Of a DNA stretch of 64,000 bases, positions 63,800 to 64,000 are shown piece after piece. This stretch comes from Paragordius varius. Lineage: Eukaryota; Nematomorpha. A program made the position numbers and the translations under genes. The stretch's first letter is position 1. Every line of letters begins with the position of its first letter. The notes under the pieces are model-generated. The model did no database searches. It saw only the letters and a program-made list of their open reading frames with translations, and was not told where the DNA came from. Location of the stretch: positions 7,440,001 through 7,504,000 of the forward strand of contig OZ176051.1 in assembly GCA_964247055.1 (NCBI GenBank), read 5' to 3'.

Positions 63800-64000
63800 T
63801 AACACTTGGATACAACACATTCATTTTAGTCCTTCGATTCAAATTGGGGTATTTGGATACCCCCAAGTCTGTTTAAATTCCATAATTTTAAAATTATGAA
63901 AAGAATATAAACCGTGGCAAAATTTTGCACTTATATAATATTAATAAACCGGAATATATAAAAACTTTTTTCAAAAATACTTAACATTAGTTATTTTAAG
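63800..64000. repeat. dispersed repeat block, runs off the window
   Basis: AACACTTGGATACAACACAT, then TTTGGATACCCC, then CCGTGGCAAAATTTTGCAC and an AATAAACCGGAATATATA-like end: the same order as 28495-28705 and its duplicate at 32900-33110, at perhaps 80-85% identity by eye. Continues past the window edge. Confidence 0.8.

Overview
The window is eukaryotic nuclear DNA, very AT-rich, with intron-broken metazoan genes (NOL6, TONSL, a two-pore K+ channel, PRUNE, GABP-beta, SBDS, a CAP protein), many (TA)n tracts and many small DNA transposons. The most telling trait is intron size. SBDS and TONSL, whose human homologues fix the reading frame, hold seven GT-AG introns of only 24-31 nt beside ordinary introns of 65 nt to several kb. 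Introns averaging about 26 nt have been reported for dicyemid mesozoans, so a dicyemid or another very reduced spiralian is my best guess. This is inference; no rRNA or other marker is present.

Layout. 1-6185 (+): 3' part of NOL6 (SSU processome), with a hAT-type MITE in an intron. 6458-12966 (-): TONSL, tail-to-tail with NOL6, with TPR, acidic, ankyrin and ubiquitin-like parts but no leucine-rich repeats. 12967-15796: no gene seen. 15797-24855 (-): a two-pore-domain K+ channel whose long third-exon intron holds a mariner relic interrupted by a hAT element. 24944-33748: a near-perfect 4.4-kb tandem duplication. 33856 to about 45.5 kb (+): a PRUNE phosphoesterase joined to a C-terminal BCH (BNIP2/caytaxin-like) domain. 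One of its introns holds a 464-bp palindrome with a hammerhead ribozyme in each arm. 45880-46330: mariner relic. 48113-53916 (-): GABP-beta, head-to-head (130 bp) with SBDS (54047-56149, +). 57535-60272 (-): two exons of a CAP/CRISP-like secreted protein. The rest is intergenic, with copies of a TA-flanked MITE family and a dispersed repeat at the right edge.

The genes do not form a pathway. NOL6 and SBDS both serve ribosome biogenesis and TONSL serves replication-fork repair, but their closeness looks like compact housekeeping gene packing. The items most worth follow-up are the paired inverted hammerhead ribozymes (42213-42676), the ultrashort introns, and the PRUNE-BCH fusion with a candidate cassette exon inside the BCH fold. 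Exon boundaries were placed by eye from homology, GT/AG sites and phase; a few may be off by some bases.
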